Assembly: GCA_947446865.1 (NCBI GenBank)
Contig: CANFHX010000019.1
Span: 1 to 54,401, forward strand
Source of the DNA: Flavobacteriaceae bacterium
GTDB lineage: Bacteria > Bacteroidota > Bacteroidia > Flavobacteriales > Flavobacteriaceae
Direction: 5' to 3'
Length of the DNA: 54,401 nt
Notes under the pieces: generated by a model
Database searches by the model: none
Told to the model about the DNA's origin: nothing
Seen by the model: the letters and a program-made list of their open reading frames with translations, nothing else
Made by a program: the position numbers and the translations under genes
Shown: positions 8,018-17,137 of the stretch, one piece after another
Numbering within the stretch: the stretch's first letter is position 1
Layout: the number at the start of each line of letters is the position of its first letter

Positions 8018-8200
8018 GTCTCGTCCTAAAATAAGTTTACATATTTATACCTAATCCTAAAATAGATTTACAACTCATTTTTAGTCCTGTTATTGGTTTG
8101 TATCGTCCTAAAATGAATTTACAAAATTTTAGTCCTATTATTCGTTTACAATAATAGGACTTTTTACCATGTAATTTTCTACTTTTATTATATTTCAAAA
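8018..8200. repeat. degenerate repeat cluster (three TCCTAAAATnnnTTTAC units)
   Basis: The motif TCCTAAAAT-nnn-TTTACA occurs three times (near 8025, 8064 and 8105), and TTTTAGTCCT-n-TTATT-n-GTTT occurs twice (near 8080 and 8127). The last unit is part of a perfect hairpin. The pattern looks like stacked remnants of insertion-sequence or MITE ends. No transposase frame remains. This covers most of the 8010-8252 gap upstream of the ABC transporter. Confidence 0.6.
8131..8165 (+). terminator. perfect 12-bp hairpin with T run
   Basis: AGTCCTATTATT (8131-8142) and AATAATAGGACT (8150-8161) pair perfectly around a 7-base loop and are followed by T5. It would act as a plus-strand terminator insulating the ABC transporter from upstream transcription, or may be the palindromic end of a mobile repeat. 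Confidence 0.55.
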
Positions 8201-8252
8201 AATCAAGTAACAATTTCCTTCCTTACTCGTCTTACTTTTAAAATAATATCTC

Positions 8253-9146
8253 TTGGAAACAATACTATCAATAAAAAATCTGCACAAGCGTTACGGCAAA
8301 GTACATGCTGTGAATAACGTATCATTTGAAATACTAAAAGGCAATGTCTATGGCATACTTGGGCCTAATGGCAGCGGAAAATCGACTACTTTAGGAATTG
8401 TATTGAATGTCGTTAATAAAACTTCTGGAGAATATTCTTGGTTTGATGGCGCTATGGAAACGCACGAAGCCTTGAAAAAAGTTGGTGCTATTATTGAGCG
8501 ACCAAATTTTTATCCTTACATGACGGCTGAGGAAAATTTGAAATTAGTTTGCAAAATTAAAGGCATCAATTACTCTAAAGTTACCGAAAAACTAGAAGTT
8601 GTTGGTTTGCTAGAACGAAAAGACAGCAATTTTAACACCTTTTCTTTAGGGATGAAACAACGATTGGCAATAGCATCGGCATTGTTGAACGATCCTGAAA
8701 TATTGATTTTAGACGAACCAACTAATGGTCTAGATCCGCAAGGAATTCATCAAATTAGAGATATTATCAAGCACATTGCAAGCCAAGGAACTACTATTTT
8801 ATTGGCATCGCATTTATTGGATGAAGTAGAAAAAGTATGTTCTCATGTTGTGGTCTTGCGCAAAGGAGAAATATTATATTCTGGAACGGTGGCAGGAATG
8901 GCATCTGGAAATGGCTATATTGAAGTGCAAGCAGCCGATACTAAAGCATTAATTGCAGCATTAGAAACCTACCCTCTTATTGACCGAATTGCAGAAACAG
9001 ATGGTAAAGTAGAAATCTATTCGAAAAACGATATAGATACCGCTCTTTTAAACCAATTTTTGACGGATAAATCTATTTACCTCAGCCATTTGGTACAACG
9101 TAAAAATAGTTTGGAAGACCATTTTTTACAATTAACTGGTAAATAA
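8253..9146 (+). CDS. ABC transporter ATP-binding protein (ABC-2/BcrA type)
   Basis: The 297-aa protein carries a complete ABC cassette: Walker A GPNGSGKST (about residues 38-46), signature FSLGMKQRLAI, Walker B ILILDEPTNGLDPQG and the switch histidine in LLASHLLDEVEK. The C-terminal 80 residues match the usual extension of BcrA/CcmA-type exporters. It is followed 33 bp later by its permease. The start is odd: no in-frame ATG precedes the cassette, an in-frame TAA lies at 8244-8246, and the frame must begin at the TTG 8253 (TTG-GAA-ACA-ATA). The repeat cluster directly upstream may have replaced the original start and promoter. Confidence 0.9.
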   Translation: METILSIKNLHKRYGKVHAVNNVSFEILKGNVYGILGPNGSGKSTTLGIVLNVVNKTSGEYSWFDGAMETHEALKKVGAIIERPNFYPYMTAEENLKLVCKIKGINYSKVTEKLEVVGLLERKDSNFNTFSLGMKQRLAIASALLNDPEILILDEPTNGLDPQGIHQIRDIIKHIASQGTTILLASHLLDEVEKVCSHVVVLRKGEILYSGTVAGMASGNGYIEVQAADTKALIAALETYPLIDRIAETDGKVEIYSKNDIDTALLNQFLTDKSIYLSHLVQRKNSLEDHFLQLTGK

Positions 9147-9179
9147 AAACGAAGAATTCCTTATTCTAAAACAAAAAAA

Positions 9180-9995
9180 ATGAAACGATTACTCTCTATA
9201 GAATTACAAAAAATCTGTAAAAACAGAGCCAGCAAAGTATTAACCATTACTTATTTTGGATTACTAAGTTTAATTGCGTTAGTGGCTTCCATAAAATTTG
9301 ACGTAGGTCCAATTCACATAAATATTGCCGATCAAGGCGTATTTAATTTTCCTTTTATTTGGCATTTCAATTCATTTATTGCTGTGTTTGCCAAAGTGTT
9401 TTTTGCTGTTATTATTGTTTCGATGATGTCTAACGAATACAGTTATGGCACTTTGAAACAAAACTTAATTGACGGTATGAGCAAACAGGAATTTATTGCT
9501 TCTAAGTTCATCACAGTAGTAACTTTTTCAGCAGTTTCTACCGCTTTTGTATTTCTAATATCCTTAATTTTGGGATTGTTTTTTTCTTCTTATACCGAAG
9601 TGGGAATTATTTTCTCTAGAATGGAATATTTACTAGCCTATTTTGTAAATCTAGTTGGGTTTTTCTCCTTTTGTTTATTTGTAGGAATCCTTATTAAACG
9701 TTCGGCTTTTGCTTTAGGATTTCTATTTATTTGGTTTCTTATCGAATGCCTTCTAGTATATTCTAAATATGGTTTTACAAGTTCTGTAAGTAGATTTTTA
9801 CCTTTAGAATCGATGTCGCAACTTTTAATTGAGCCTTTTACTAAACTATCGGCAATAAAAACCATCAATTCCCAAATTGGAATTGTAAACGTAAAAGATT
9901 ATGATGTGCATTTCACAACCATTCTTATCGTTTTAACTTGGACTGCAATTTTCGTTTACTCCTCTTATTTACTTTTGAAAAAAAGAGATTTGTAG
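9180..9995 (+). CDS. ABC-2 type permease subunit
   Basis: The 271-aa protein has six hydrophobic segments in the ABC-2 arrangement and starts MKRLLSIELQKICKNRASK, typical for partners of BcrA-like ATPases. The motif MMSNEYSYGTLKQNLIDGMSKQEFIASKF after the second helix is the coupling region shared by this family. Together with the upstream ATPase it should form an exporter or lipid/peptide-resistance type pump; the substrate cannot be read from the sequence. A strong hairpin terminator follows about 50 bp after the stop, closing a two-gene operon. Confidence 0.88.
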   Translation: MKRLLSIELQKICKNRASKVLTITYFGLLSLIALVASIKFDVGPIHINIADQGVFNFPFIWHFNSFIAVFAKVFFAVIIVSMMSNEYSYGTLKQNLIDGMSKQEFIASKFITVVTFSAVSTAFVFLISLILGLFFSSYTEVGIIFSRMEYLLAYFVNLVGFFSFCLFVGILIKRSAFALGFLFIWFLIECLLVYSKYGFTSSVSRFLPLESMSQLLIEPFTKLSAIKTINSQIGIVNVKDYDVHFTTILIVLTWTAIFVYSSYLLLKKRDL

Positions 9996-10046
9996 TATTT
10001 AAAGGCTTAACTAACAACACTTTTCTGTTATTTTTAAATTTTAAAG

Positions 10047-10093
10047 GTAAGACCTATTAAACTATAATCAGTTTTTTAGGTCTTACTTTTTTT
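10047..10093 (+). terminator. terminator after the ABC transporter operon
   Basis: GTAAGACCTA (10047-10056) and TAGGTCTTAC (10077-10086) are perfect complements around a 20-base loop and are followed by seven T. Confidence 0.85.
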
Positions 10094-10176
10094 ATTGTCT
10101 AATTTCAAATAGAAACAAATGTTAAAGGATATTTTTCTATTAAAAGATATTTAAAAAAAATAGTACTTTTATGCCC

Positions 10177-13100
10177 ATGAAAAAGACCCTACTTCTAACT
10201 ATTATAATTGTTGCATTGTTTTCAATAAATTGTTTTCCGCAATTTAGTAAAACACATTATATACCACCATTATCCAACTCAGACAGCCAAGACCCACAGG
10301 GGCAATACATCTACATTTCCTGTCCAAGTGTAACACCTGTAAGTTTTGTTATTCAAGAAATTGGAGGCGCAAGTATTTTAGGATCAGTTAGCAGGGATAC
10401 TCCTTATGTCTATACTATTGGATCGGGATTTGATACTCAATTATTAATTTCGCAAAGTGACGTAAACACCATAAAAAGCAATAAAGGATATATCATTAAT
10501 GCGCAAGATTTAATTTATGCTAATGTTCGATTAACTTCTACCACTCAAAACAATCAGGCTGGTGGTTTAGTATCTAAAGGTAGTGCTGCTCTTGGAACTC
10601 ATTTTAGAATTGGAGCTTTTATTAATACAGGGGCCCCATCAACTACGTCAAATCATTACACATTTGCTACCATATTGGCAACAGAAAACAATACTACCAT
10701 ATCATTTGCAGATATTAAAGCCGGCGTTCAACTTATTAATAATACGGCTGCAGGAAGCAATCCTTCCAACATCACTTTAAATGCAGGGCAAAGTTTTGCA
10801 ATAGCAGTAGCGGGCCCATCCACTGCAAACAAAGACGGTTTGATAGGTGCTTCAATAACTTCAGACAAACCAATTGCGGTAAATTGTGGCTCATTTGCTG
10901 GAAGTAATGGAACTACTTCAAATCTGGATTTAGGAATGGATCAAATAGTTTCTGCTGAAAGAACCGGAATGGAGTATATTTTTGTAAAAGGTTCTGGTGT
11001 TGATGTAACCGAAAGACCGCTATTGATAGCCGATCAAGACAATACCGAAATTTACCTAAACGGAAGCACAACTCCCATTATAACTTTAAATTCAGGAGTA
11101 TATTTGGCGCTTAGCGGAACCGATTTCTCTCCCGACGGCAATCTGTATGTAAGAAGTTCCAAAAATATTTTTGCTTATCAAGGAATTGGTGGCTCTTCAA
11201 GTCAAGCCAATCAAAACATGTGTTTTGTTCCTCCATTAAGTTGTCAAACGCCTAAATCAATAAATAACATCCCACTTATTAATGAAGTAGGAGGTTTAAC
11301 CGATTTTACAGGAACCGTTTGTATTGTTACTAAAACAGGTGCAACTTTAACTTTTATAATTGATGGAGTGAATTATGCTTTTGCTACTTTACCTACTAGC
11401 CTAATTGTAAACGGTCCTTTAAATGTTACTGGAAACCCTGATTTTGTAACCTATTCTATTGAAGGTTTAACCGGAAATGTTTCTGTTTTTTCTACAGAAC
11501 AAGTTTATGTATCGTATTATGGTTCGAGCGGAGCAGCTACTTATGGTGGTTATTATTCTGGTTTTACTTTTAAACCAGAAATTGTATTCCAACCTACAGT
11601 TACTAATCTTTCGGATTGTATTCCAAATATCAATCTTAATGTAAACGCAATAAGTAATTTTGATGTTTACCAATGGTATTTTAACGGAAATCCTATTTCG
11701 GGAGCAACTTCAAATAACTATATTCCTACTCAGCCAGGATATTATAAAATTAAAGCATCGTTAACTGCATGCGGAATTGATTTTTATTCCGATGAAATTC
11801 CGGTAAGCTCTTGTGCAATAGACACCGATAATGATAGTGTAAATGACAATATTGATATTGATCTCGACAATGATGGTATTACAAATTGCAACGAATCACT
11901 AGGAGACCAAGTTATATCGCTAGCAAATACGGCTACAGGAACTATAAATTTAGGCACCTATTCCAATACATTTAATGGAGTAATAACCACCTCAACAGCA
12001 ACAAGCACAACACCATTCACTGGAAGTTCTGATGGAAGTTTTATAACGGATATACCATCTGGTAAAACTAGTTTTGTAAAATACACCATGAGTTTTACAC
12101 AACCAATTTCACTAGATATGGAATATGTTTCCACTGCAAACACAACTGATTTATTAGATTCCAATGGCGATTTTATCTTGAATTCGCCTATTAATAAAAC
12201 GATAACGGTATTAAATCCAAACAATCAATTATTGATCGATACTAATTATGACGGAATTTATGAAAGTGGTATCACCCAATATTCCTCTTTTGAAATTCGC
12301 TTCCGACTTAATAGCACAGTTCCATTAGCAGCAGGAACAGGAACTTTCCAATTTTTGACTAATAATTCTAGTACCTTAATTTTTACGCATAAAAATCTTT
12401 CAGAAACCCTTGGCGACAGAGCAACTTTTAAATTACATGCTACTTGTCTAACTAAAGATTCTGATGGAGATGGTGTTCCAGACCAAGTAGATTTGGATAG
12501 TGATAATGACGGAATTTTAGATTACATAGAAGCACAAGGCTCAAACTTCACCTCTATATCTCATGTTGATGTTAACCACGACGGAATGGACGATGCATTT
12601 GGAACCGGAATTACTCCTGTAGATTCGGATGCCGATGGGGTTATAGATTATTTAGATTTAGATTCGGATAACGATGGAATTTTCGATGTAAATGAATCTG
12701 GATCAGGTGCTTTAGATGCTAATTTAAATGGAATTATAGACGGAAATGCTTTTGGAGTAAACGGTTTAGCAGATTCGGTAGAAACTACACCCGATAGTAA
12801 CCTTCTAAATTATACCCTTGCCAATACCGATGCCGATGCACTTAATAATTACTTGGATGGTGAAAGTGATGGGGATGGTTGTTTGGATGTTGTAGAAGCA
12901 GGTTATACATTATTTGACAGCAGTGCAGGAACATTAGGAACTGCAGTTCCACCAGCAGTAAATGCAAACGGAATTGTAACTAGCGGTCCTGCTTACATCA
13001 TTCCGAGTCAAGATTATGTCATTGGAGCACCAATAACCATAACCGTACAACCGCAAGATGCAATAACATGTGAAAATCAAAATGCTACTTTTACCATTAC

Positions 13101-15252
13101 TTCCAATACCGTTACTTCCTACCAATGGCAAGTATACAATGGAACCACATGGGCTAATGTAACAAATAATGCTATTTATTCTGGAGCAACAACAAGCACC
13201 TTGGCAATTTCAAGTGTAAGTCCATCTATGAGTGGCTATAAGTATAAAGTTATTTTGAATAAAAACGGAAATAAATGTGGCTTGGTATCTATGCCTGCAA
13301 CGCTTACAACGTATGCATTACCAGTGCTAACCTCACCAATCACTTTAAAACAATGTGATAATGATATTGATGGAATATCCGATTTTAACTTAACGGTCAA
13401 CAACCCTCAAATATCAACCAATTTTGCTACAGAAACGTTTACTTATTTTACCACGCAAGCAGGAGCAAATACCAATGATCCTTTAGTTAAAATAGCAAAC
13501 CCAATTGTTTACAACAGCGGTAGCGGAATCGTTTGGGTTCGAGTAGAAAGTGCACAAGGTTGTTTTAGTGTAGCGCAAATAAATTTAATTGTATCGGTTA
13601 CCCAAATTAATGCTGCCACTTTTCATAAATATTTCACTCTTTGTGATGATATAGTTACTGGTGTTTCAACGGATACCGATGGAACTTCATTATTTAATTT
13701 TAGTAGTGTAACTAATGATATCAATGCTATTTTGCCAATACCGAGTTCTAATTATACCATAAAATATTATGCTAATAATGCCGATGCTTTGGCGCAAATC
13801 AATGCCATTAATCCTAGTTCCTACAGAAACACAATCCTAAACCAACAATTAATTTATGTGAGAATAGATAGCAATAACTACCAAGGTTGTTTCGGATTAG
13901 GTCCATTCATTACCTTAACGGCAGAAGCACTTCCTGTTGCTACACCTGTAAATGCTACTAATACTATTCGTCATTGCGATGATGATCAAGATGGTAATTA
14001 TACATTTGATACCTCTACACTTCAAGCATCTATTTTGAACGGACAAACCAACAAAACAGTAACTTATTACGATACAACGGGAACGGTAATAAACCCTATT
14101 CCAACCTTCACCGTAAATACTACCCAAACCATAACTGTTAGAGTAACCAATAATCTTACACAAGCTACAGACGGACCTTGTTATGATGAAGAAACAATAA
14201 CTTTTATTGTAGATAAATTACCTCAAATTTTCACAATTCCTTCAGCTCAATTAAACAAATGTGATGATGAATCCGATCCTGCTTTGCAAAACGGAAGTTA
14301 TCCATTTGACACCACAAACTTTGAAAGTATTCTTTTAGGAGCACAAAATGGGATGAATATTTCTTTTACACTACAAAACGGACAAGTTTTAGCCCACCTT
14401 CCAACAACATTTAATACAGGAACTCAAAATGTACTTGTAACTATTAGTAATCCTTTAAACACTAGTTGTCCCGTAACTTCCACTTTGAATTTTGTGGTAA
14501 ATCCTATTCCTAATATAGATTTAAATCCAAATGGTTGGGCTAACGAATTGGTATGTACTAATCTTCCAACCTTTACAGTTACCTTAAATGCAGGAGTTCA
14601 TAACGGAACACCAACTAGCAATTATACTTACCAATGGTATTTAAATAACGTTTTAATTCCTGGTGCAACTCATTATACTTTAACTGTTAATACTGGCGGA
14701 AGCTACTCCGTAATCGTTTCCAATGCAACTGGCTGTACCAAAACTAGAACTATTGAAGTTACCACATCTGTAATAGCATCTATAGATCATATAAACATTG
14801 TAGACTTAACCGATTTAGATACTGTAGAAGTAATTGTAACAGGTAATGGAATTTACATGTATAGTATTGAGGATCCTTATGGACCCTACCAATTTTCTAA
14901 TTTTTTCGAAAATGTTCCTATTGGAATCCATACCGTTTACATTAAAGATTTAAATGGATGTGGTATTGCGCAACAAACCATTTCAGTATTAGGCGTACCT
15001 AAATATTTTACTCCAAACGGAGATGGATTTAATGATTACTGGAATATCAAAGGAGTAAATAATAAATTCTACGGCAACTCTATTATTAAAATTTTTGATC
15101 GTTACGGCAAATTTATAAAACAATTTACCGCTTCAGAAGATGGTTGGGATGGTCTTTACAATGGTATATTATCCCCTGCAGACGATTATTGGTATAACAT
15201 CCAATTTGATGATGGCAGAACTGCTAAAGGTCATTTTAGTTTAAAAAGATAA
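10177..15252 (+). CDS. large secreted protein with T9SS type B sorting domain
   Basis: A 1691-aa protein starting MKKTLLLTIIIVALFSINCFPQ, a clear signal peptide; an ATG two codons earlier (10171) is possible. Residues of about 120-480 resemble the IgGFc-binding domain (FVKGSGVDVTERPLLIADQ, NLYVRSSKNIFAYQG). Calcium-binding thrombospondin type 3 repeats follow near 548, 762 and 814 (DTDNDSVND, DSDGDGVPD, DSDADGVID). Ig-like modules fill the middle and later part. The last 85 residues (from about 1607, YFTPNGDGFNDYW ... GHFSLKR) are the gliding-motility-type CHU_C domain that directs secretion by the type IX system and surface attachment. It is probably a surface adhesin or matrix protein. It is a single-gene unit. 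Confidence 0.92.
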   Translation: MKKTLLLTIIIVALFSINCFPQFSKTHYIPPLSNSDSQDPQGQYIYISCPSVTPVSFVIQEIGGASILGSVSRDTPYVYTIGSGFDTQLLISQSDVNTIKSNKGYIINAQDLIYANVRLTSTTQNNQAGGLVSKGSAALGTHFRIGAFINTGAPSTTSNHYTFATILATENNTTISFADIKAGVQLINNTAAGSNPSNITLNAGQSFAIAVAGPSTANKDGLIGASITSDKPIAVNCGSFAGSNGTTSNLDLGMDQIVSAERTGMEYIFVKGSGVDVTERPLLIADQDNTEIYLNGSTTPIITLNSGVYLALSGTDFSPDGNLYVRSSKNIFAYQGIGGSSSQANQNMCFVPPLSCQTPKSINNIPLINEVGGLTDFTGTVCIVTKTGATLTFIIDGVNYAFATLPTSLIVNGPLNVTGNPDFVTYSIEGLTGNVSVFSTEQVYVSYYGSSGAATYGGYYSGFTFKPEIVFQPTVTNLSDCIPNINLNVNAISNFDVYQWYFNGNPISGATSNNYIPTQPGYYKIKASLTACGIDFYSDEIPVSSCAIDTDNDSVNDNIDIDLDNDGITNCNESLGDQVISLANTATGTINLGTYSNTFNGVITTSTATSTTPFTGSSDGSFITDIPSGKTSFVKYTMSFTQPISLDMEYVSTANTTDLLDSNGDFILNSPINKTITVLNPNNQLLIDTNYDGIYESGITQYSSFEIRFRLNSTVPLAAGTGTFQFLTNNSSTLIFTHKNLSETLGDRATFKLHATCLTKDSDGDGVPDQVDLDSDNDGILDYIEAQGSNFTSISHVDVNHDGMDDAFGTGITPVDSDADGVIDYLDLDSDNDGIFDVNESGSGALDANLNGIIDGNAFGVNGLADSVETTPDSNLLNYTLANTDADALNNYLDGESDGDGCLDVVEAGYTLFDSSAGTLGTAVPPAVNANGIVTSGPAYIIPSQDYVIGAPITITVQPQDAITCENQNATFTITSNTVTSYQWQVYNGTTWANVTNNAIYSGATTSTLAISSVSPSMSGYKYKVILNKNGNKCGLVSMPATLTTYALPVLTSPITLKQCDNDIDGISDFNLTVNNPQISTNFATETFTYFTTQAGANTNDPLVKIANPIVYNSGSGIVWVRVESAQGCFSVAQINLIVSVTQINAATFHKYFTLCDDIVTGVSTDTDGTSLFNFSSVTNDINAILPIPSSNYTIKYYANNADALAQINAINPSSYRNTILNQQLIYVRIDSNNYQGCFGLGPFITLTAEALPVATPVNATNTIRHCDDDQDGNYTFDTSTLQASILNGQTNKTVTYYDTTGTVINPIPTFTVNTTQTITVRVTNNLTQATDGPCYDEETITFIVDKLPQIFTIPSAQLNKCDDESDPALQNGSYPFDTTNFESILLGAQNGMNISFTLQNGQVLAHLPTTFNTGTQNVLVTISNPLNTSCPVTSTLNFVVNPIPNIDLNPNGWANELVCTNLPTFTVTLNAGVHNGTPTSNYTYQWYLNNVLIPGATHYTLTVNTGGSYSVIVSNATGCTKTRTIEVTTSVIASIDHINIVDLTDLDTVEVIVTGNGIYMYSIEDPYGPYQFSNFFENVPIGIHTVYIKDLNGCGIAQQTISVLGVPKYFTPNGDGFNDYWNIKGVNNKFYGNSIIKIFDRYGKFIKQFTASEDGWDGLYNGILSPADDYWYNIQFDDGRTAKGHFSLKR

Positions 15253-15263
15253 TTAGCACTACT

Positions 15264-15410
15264 ATGATTTATAAAATTTTAGCAAAAATAAACAAACTGC
15301 TTTTACCTAGTTTCACAAAACAACAACTAGATATCACTAAAGCCAAAAAATGGCAAATGGCATTAATTGGATGGCGGTATTACATAACTAAAAGAGCTCT
15401 AGACAGTTGA
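15264..15410 (+). CDS. 48-aa conserved-looking basic peptide
   Basis: ATG at 15264, 11 bp after the large gene, opens 48 codons beginning MIYKILAKINKLLLPSFTKQQ and ending ITKRALDS. It is basic, with two amphipathic helices and two Trp (KAKKWQMALIGWRYY). I recall near-identical short proteins in flavobacteria that databases label SsrA-binding protein; the true SmpB is about 150 aa and unrelated in appearance, so that label should not be trusted. It is probably transcribed with the upstream gene. Confidence 0.7.
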   Translation: MIYKILAKINKLLLPSFTKQQLDITKAKKWQMALIGWRYYITKRALDS

Positions 15411-15450
15411 TTTTTGGATTAAAAAAAATAAATATTTTTTGAATTCCAAT

Positions 15451-15480
15451 TTGCAAATACCATTATTATTCCTATATTTG
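15451..15480 (+). promoter_or_regulatory. promoter of tRNA-Arg
   Basis: TTG at 15451-15453, a 19-base spacer and TATATTTG at 15473-15480 match the Bacteroidota consensus exactly. The tRNA begins 13 bp later. Confidence 0.85.
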
Positions 15481-15493
15481 CACCCACAAAAAA

Positions 15494-15567
15494 GGCCTCG
15501 TGGCGCAACTGAATAGCGCACTTGATTACGGCTCAAGAGGTTACTGGTTTGAATCCAGTCGAGGTCA
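15494..15567 (+). tRNA. tRNA-Arg (anticodon ACG)
   Basis: A 74-nt cloverleaf folds fully. The acceptor stem is GGCCTCG/CGAGGTC with one G-U, the D stem GCGC/GCGC, the anticodon stem CTTGA/TCAAG with loop TTACGGC (anticodon ACG at 15528-15530), the T stem ACTGG/CCAGT with loop TTTGAAT, and the discriminator base is A. No CCA is encoded. Its 3' end is the attachment site of the island that follows, and the tRNA remains intact. Confidence 0.95.
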
Positions 15568-15568
15568 C
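15555..15568 (+). other. attL (14-bp direct repeat in tRNA-Arg 3' end)
   Basis: CCAGTCGAGGTCAC covers the 3' T-stem strand, the 3' acceptor strand and the discriminator base of tRNA-Arg plus one base. The same 14 bp recur at 25667-25680. Confidence 0.88.
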
Positions 15569-15602
15569 GATAATAAGGAATGAAAATTTCTTAAACCACA
15601 TT

Positions 15603-15626
15603 AAACCCGCTATTAGCGGGTTTTTT
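15603..15626 (+). terminator. terminator just inside the island
   Basis: AACCCGC and GCGGGTT pair around the loop TATTA, followed by a T6 run. It would end tRNA-Arg transcription in the integrated state. Just after it lies an imperfect inverted repeat ATTATTGGTC / GACAATAAT (15640-15660). Confidence 0.85.
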
Positions 15627-15670
15627 ATTGGACATTATTGGTCTTTAATAGACAATAATGGACATATTTT

Positions 15671-15690
15671 TTCCCCTTATAATTCCCCTT
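15671..15690. other. left pair of TTCCCCTT motifs, candidate integrase/excisionase arm site
   Basis: TTCCCCTT occurs at 15671-15678 and 15683-15690, start-to-start distance 12 bp, followed by TTGTAAATT. The same doublet with the same period occurs at the right end of the island (25586-25605). Confidence 0.55.
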
Positions 15691-15709
15691 TGTAAATTAT
15701 TGATAAAAT

Positions 15710-15943
15710 TTATAGGTTTTTGAAGAAATCCTCTAATGATATTTTATGAATATCTAAAACTTTAATTAAAGTTTTTAAAGTAATATTTTTACCTGATTCT
15801 ATTCTCCAGTACTGAACTCTATTTAGTTCGTACTCGAAAGCGAAGGATTGAAAACTTGTATATCCTTTATCTTTTCTTAGTTGCTTAATCTTATTTGCAA
15901 CCTTTTCTATACGTAATAATATTTTTTCTTCGCTATCTTCCAT
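15710..15943 (-). CDS. XRE-family HTH regulator
   Basis: A 77-aa protein with a single Cro/CI-type HTH: KVANKIKQLRKDKGYTSFQSFAFEYELNRVQYWRIESGKNITLKTLIKVLDIHKISLEDFF. The recognition helix region is NRVQYWRIESGK and the closing part follows the common XRE pattern. It is divergent from the gene at 16027 with an 83-bp gap, so it may control that gene and itself. It lies at the left edge of the island, next to the candidate arm site. It could be the island's repressor or, less likely, a controller of the restriction genes, from which it is separated by 4.5 kb. Confidence 0.85.
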   Translation of the reverse strand: MEDSEEKILLRIEKVANKIKQLRKDKGYTSFQSFAFEYELNRVQYWRIESGKNITLKTLIKVLDIHKISLEDFFKNL

Positions 15944-16026
15944 TGAATTGCGAAGGTTTGTAATTTGTTTCTTTCAAAAAACCGCATATAATAGAACTTT
16001 TTATTAATTTAGCTGAAAATTATAAT

Positions 16027-16968
16027 ATGGAAAGAATATTTACAATTATCTATTTGTTCACTTTTTTGGCTATCGGGAATGCTCAAGAAGTAAATAAAAA
16101 AGTTGGAGATAAAATATATGGAGATTTTAATGGAGATGGTAAATTTGAATATGCCTTTCGAGTTCTAACAAAAAAAGGTCAAGGAAACCCTGTTGAAAAT
16201 GGATCACCTGATGAATACGAATTAAAGTTTAGTGATAAAAATATTAAACCTATAAGAGATGATTTTTATTGGTTTACACTAATAAATGAAGGCGACCTAG
16301 ATAATGATGGTTCTGATGAAATTAGCGTCCGAGAAGAACCTATGAATGGATGTATTGGTATTGTAAAAACATTTACTATTAAAAACGGAAAAAGTAGTTA
16401 TCTGTTTGAACCGTTTTCTTTTTACAGAGGTACTTGTGATAATAATATGAATATTGATGCCCAAGATTTGGTTGAAAATGATAATGAAAATGTATATTAT
16501 TACGAATATAATGCCGATGCCGACCTTGAACCAAACAAAGGATATTCTGTAAATAGTAAGGGGAAAAAAATATTTGGAAAAAAAATTAAAGCTTTTGAAA
16601 ACAAACCTCTAGTTAAAAATTCTAATGTGGTTTTAAAAAATCTTAAATCTATTAAAGACGAAAATTACTTTGGTAATGGAACTGGAACTGGTATGATTGA
16701 TAATTCTTTAAGTATTAGAAAAGCTATTGTAAAACCTACACCAAACTCTAATTGTAATGAATATGGAAAAGTAGTTGTTGAAATTGTTGTAGATAAAGAT
16801 GGAAATGTTATCAAGGCTATTGCTGGTGTTAAAGGAAGTACAAATAACTCTAAATGTTTGTTGATAGCATCTAAAGAAACTGCGTTAAAAACTAAATATG
16901 AGCCATTAAAAACTGGAGATTTTAATCAAAAGTGCGAAATAACTTACAATTATACATTTGAGAAATAA
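16027..16968 (+). CDS. secreted protein with TonB-C-like domain
   Basis: The 313-aa protein begins MERIFTIIYLFTFLAIGNAQ, a signal peptide ending at AQ. Residues of about 30-110 contain DFNGDGKFEYAFRV and GDLDNDGSDEISV, which resemble calcium-loop FG-GAP/VCBS type sequences. The C-terminal 90 residues (YGKVVVEIVVDKDGNVIKAIAGVKGS...CLLIASKETALKTKYEP) look like the TonB C-terminal fold common in Bacteroidota periplasmic proteins, though without the upstream membrane anchor of a true TonB. It is the only exported product of the island; its role is unknown. A short hairpin with T8 follows at 17004-17030. Confidence 0.75.
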   Translation: MERIFTIIYLFTFLAIGNAQEVNKKVGDKIYGDFNGDGKFEYAFRVLTKKGQGNPVENGSPDEYELKFSDKNIKPIRDDFYWFTLINEGDLDNDGSDEISVREEPMNGCIGIVKTFTIKNGKSSYLFEPFSFYRGTCDNNMNIDAQDLVENDNENVYYYEYNADADLEPNKGYSVNSKGKKIFGKKIKAFENKPLVKNSNVVLKNLKSIKDENYFGNGTGTGMIDNSLSIRKAIVKPTPNSNCNEYGKVVVEIVVDKDGNVIKAIAGVKGSTNNSKCLLIASKETALKTKYEPLKTGDFNQKCEITYNYTFEK

Positions 16969-17003
16969 TACCTAAATAAAACCTTTTAACCCCTATTAAT
17001 AAA

Positions 17004-17030
17004 GCGACTTGAGATATAGTCGTTTTTTTT
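17004..17030 (+). terminator. terminator after the secreted protein
   Basis: GCGACT (17004-17009) pairs with AGTCGT (17018-17023), with one G-U, and T8 follows. It separates the 16027 gene from the integrase. Confidence 0.6.
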
Positions 17031-17137
17031 ATACCATATTCAAAAACGTTAAAGTTATGTTAAAGTCATTAAAATCGCCTTTTTGAAATTTTTCAGGGAG
17101 TTATGGAAAATATATAAACAATAAAAATTATATTATT

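Noticed and set aside
15710..15943. XRE gene as the controller protein of the R-M system
   Set aside because: It lies 4.5 kb from the methyltransferase on the opposite strand with many genes between; a local island regulator is more plausible.
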